Source of the DNA: an uncultured Bacteroidota bacterium
GTDB taxonomy: Bacteria; Bacteroidota; Bacteroidia; Chitinophagales; Chitinophagaceae
Length of the DNA: 13,579 nucleotides
Reading direction: 5' to 3'
Assembly: GCA_946887345.1 (NCBI GenBank)
Contig: CAMPKR010000028.1
Span: forward strand, 1-13,579
The first letter of the stretch is position 1. The number at the start of each line of letters is the position of its first letter. The position numbers and the translations under genes are program-made. The notes under the pieces are model-generated. The model ran no database searches and was not told where the DNA came from. It worked only from the letters and a program-made list of their open reading frames with translations. Of this stretch, positions 12,962-13,579 are shown one piece after another.

Positions 12962-13550
12962 TTACCTTACCATCGATCTCGGTGATCAGACCGAGCCCCG
13001 CATACAGGCCCTTTTCTGGGGTGAGTTCCTGTTTACCATAGGTATGGCTACTATTATTTTAGTTAGTTCCTTTCCTATTAAGTCTGGTTGGATCAGCACC
13101 CCGATAGCTATTTTCTCGGCAGTACTTTATATCCTTGCGTCTTACAGGTTTCTGCAGCGCATGTTCATCCGCGAAAAGATTGTGCTGAGTGACTTAGGTA
13201 TTACATTGGTCAGGAAAACAATTTTCGCTAATCGTGCCCGCAGTTTTGAGTGGGAGAATATCAGCCCCCTGTACTATTACTCTGGTTACAATAAAACTGC
13301 CCATCCGCTTAAAGGCCATTCGTTCGATTACTTCGGATTTGAAACCCACGAACACCTTGTTCAGAAACTCCATCATGAAGGCAATCTATACTTTAATTAC
13401 GAGGGCTATCCCGTTCATTTCGCACGCGGAGTCTATTCATGGCATGCAGAGGATATGGTCTACATGATGAAGCTCTTCGCCGGCGCCAACCTCCGCCTCG
13501 GTCCTGAATGGAAACAACTCCTCAGGTCCCAGCAGGTCGACGACGAATAA
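12927..13550 (+). CDS. Unrecognised two-helix membrane protein overlapping lipB
   Basis: The 207-residue frame begins inside lipB and overlaps it by 35 bases. The frame is closed upstream by a TAG at 12900, and no ATG occurs before residue 40. The TTG at 12927 is therefore the most likely start, giving MKKNITYKWGTDYLTIDLG. Two adjacent hydrophobic helices (about 30-50 and 56-78) are followed by a cytoplasmic-looking beta-rich domain: KIVLSDLGITLVRKTIF, then FEWENISPLYYY. It ends with aromatic blocks (FDYFGFETHE, GNLYFNYEGYPVHFARGVYSWHAEDM) and a helix. The two-helix plus beta-domain layout is reminiscent of bacterial PH-like membrane proteins, but that is inference. I do not know the family. 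Overlap suggests translational coupling to lipB, not necessarily shared function. Confidence 0.75.
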   Translation: MKKNITYKWGTDYLTIDLGDQTEPRIQALFWGEFLFTIGMATIILVSSFPIKSGWISTPIAIFSAVLYILASYRFLQRMFIREKIVLSDLGITLVRKTIFANRARSFEWENISPLYYYSGYNKTAHPLKGHSFDYFGFETHEHLVQKLHHEGNLYFNYEGYPVHFARGVYSWHAEDMVYMMKLFAGANLRLGPEWKQLLRSQQVDDE

Positions 13551-13579
13551 AGAGAAATCCAAATCACGACTCGTCGTTG

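Overview
The window reads as a chromosomal segment of a Bacteroidota bacterium, probably near Chitinophagaceae or another Chitinophagales/Sphingobacteriales group. Four things point there: a C-terminal type IX secretion (T9SS) sorting domain, a DUF5683-type protein, a LytS/LytTR pair of the kind common in that phylum, and several upstream boxes matching the Bacteroidota -7 promoter consensus TAnnTTTG. Shine-Dalgarno sites are weak or absent, as expected for the phylum. I see no rRNA, tRNA, CRISPR array, transposase or integrase, and no non-coding gap longer than about 200 bases.

Layout. Bases 1-2564 (+) are the tail of a surface-glycan locus. It holds the end of a probable GT4 glycosyltransferase, a PglC-like phosphoglycosyl transferase, a PglD-like acetyltransferase and a DegT/PglE-like aminotransferase, packed as one operon. 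Together these could make and load an acetamido-amino sugar onto a lipid carrier; the 4,6-dehydratase needed to start the pathway is not in the window. Bases 2625-3536 (+) encode an outer-membrane beta-barrel protein that ends at a strong intrinsic terminator. Bases 3642-5377 (+) encode a LytS-type histidine kinase and its LytTR response regulator, overlapping by four bases.

Bases 5451-5708 (-) are a small cysteine-containing lipoprotein gene with its own terminator. Bases 5899-8254 (+) encode two exported proteins: a PDZ plus alpha/beta-hydrolase fusion, and a CPPC thioredoxin-like protein with a T9SS sorting domain. Bases 8322-12044 (-) encode a protein-L-isoaspartate methyltransferase, a DUF5683-like membrane protein and a Prc-type tail-specific protease. 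The first two have clear TAnnTTTG boxes almost touching their start codons. Bases 12170-13550 (+) encode the lipoate-pathway octanoyltransferase LipB and an overlapping, unrecognised two-helix membrane protein that appears to start at TTG.

Most of the window is ordinary housekeeping and envelope biology. The parts most worth a second look are the exported PDZ-hydrolase and T9SS thioredoxin-like neighbours, the small Cys lipoprotein, the lipB-coupled membrane protein, and a 16-base promoter-like motif found in two nearly identical copies. I do not see a clearly new multi-gene defence or mobile system.
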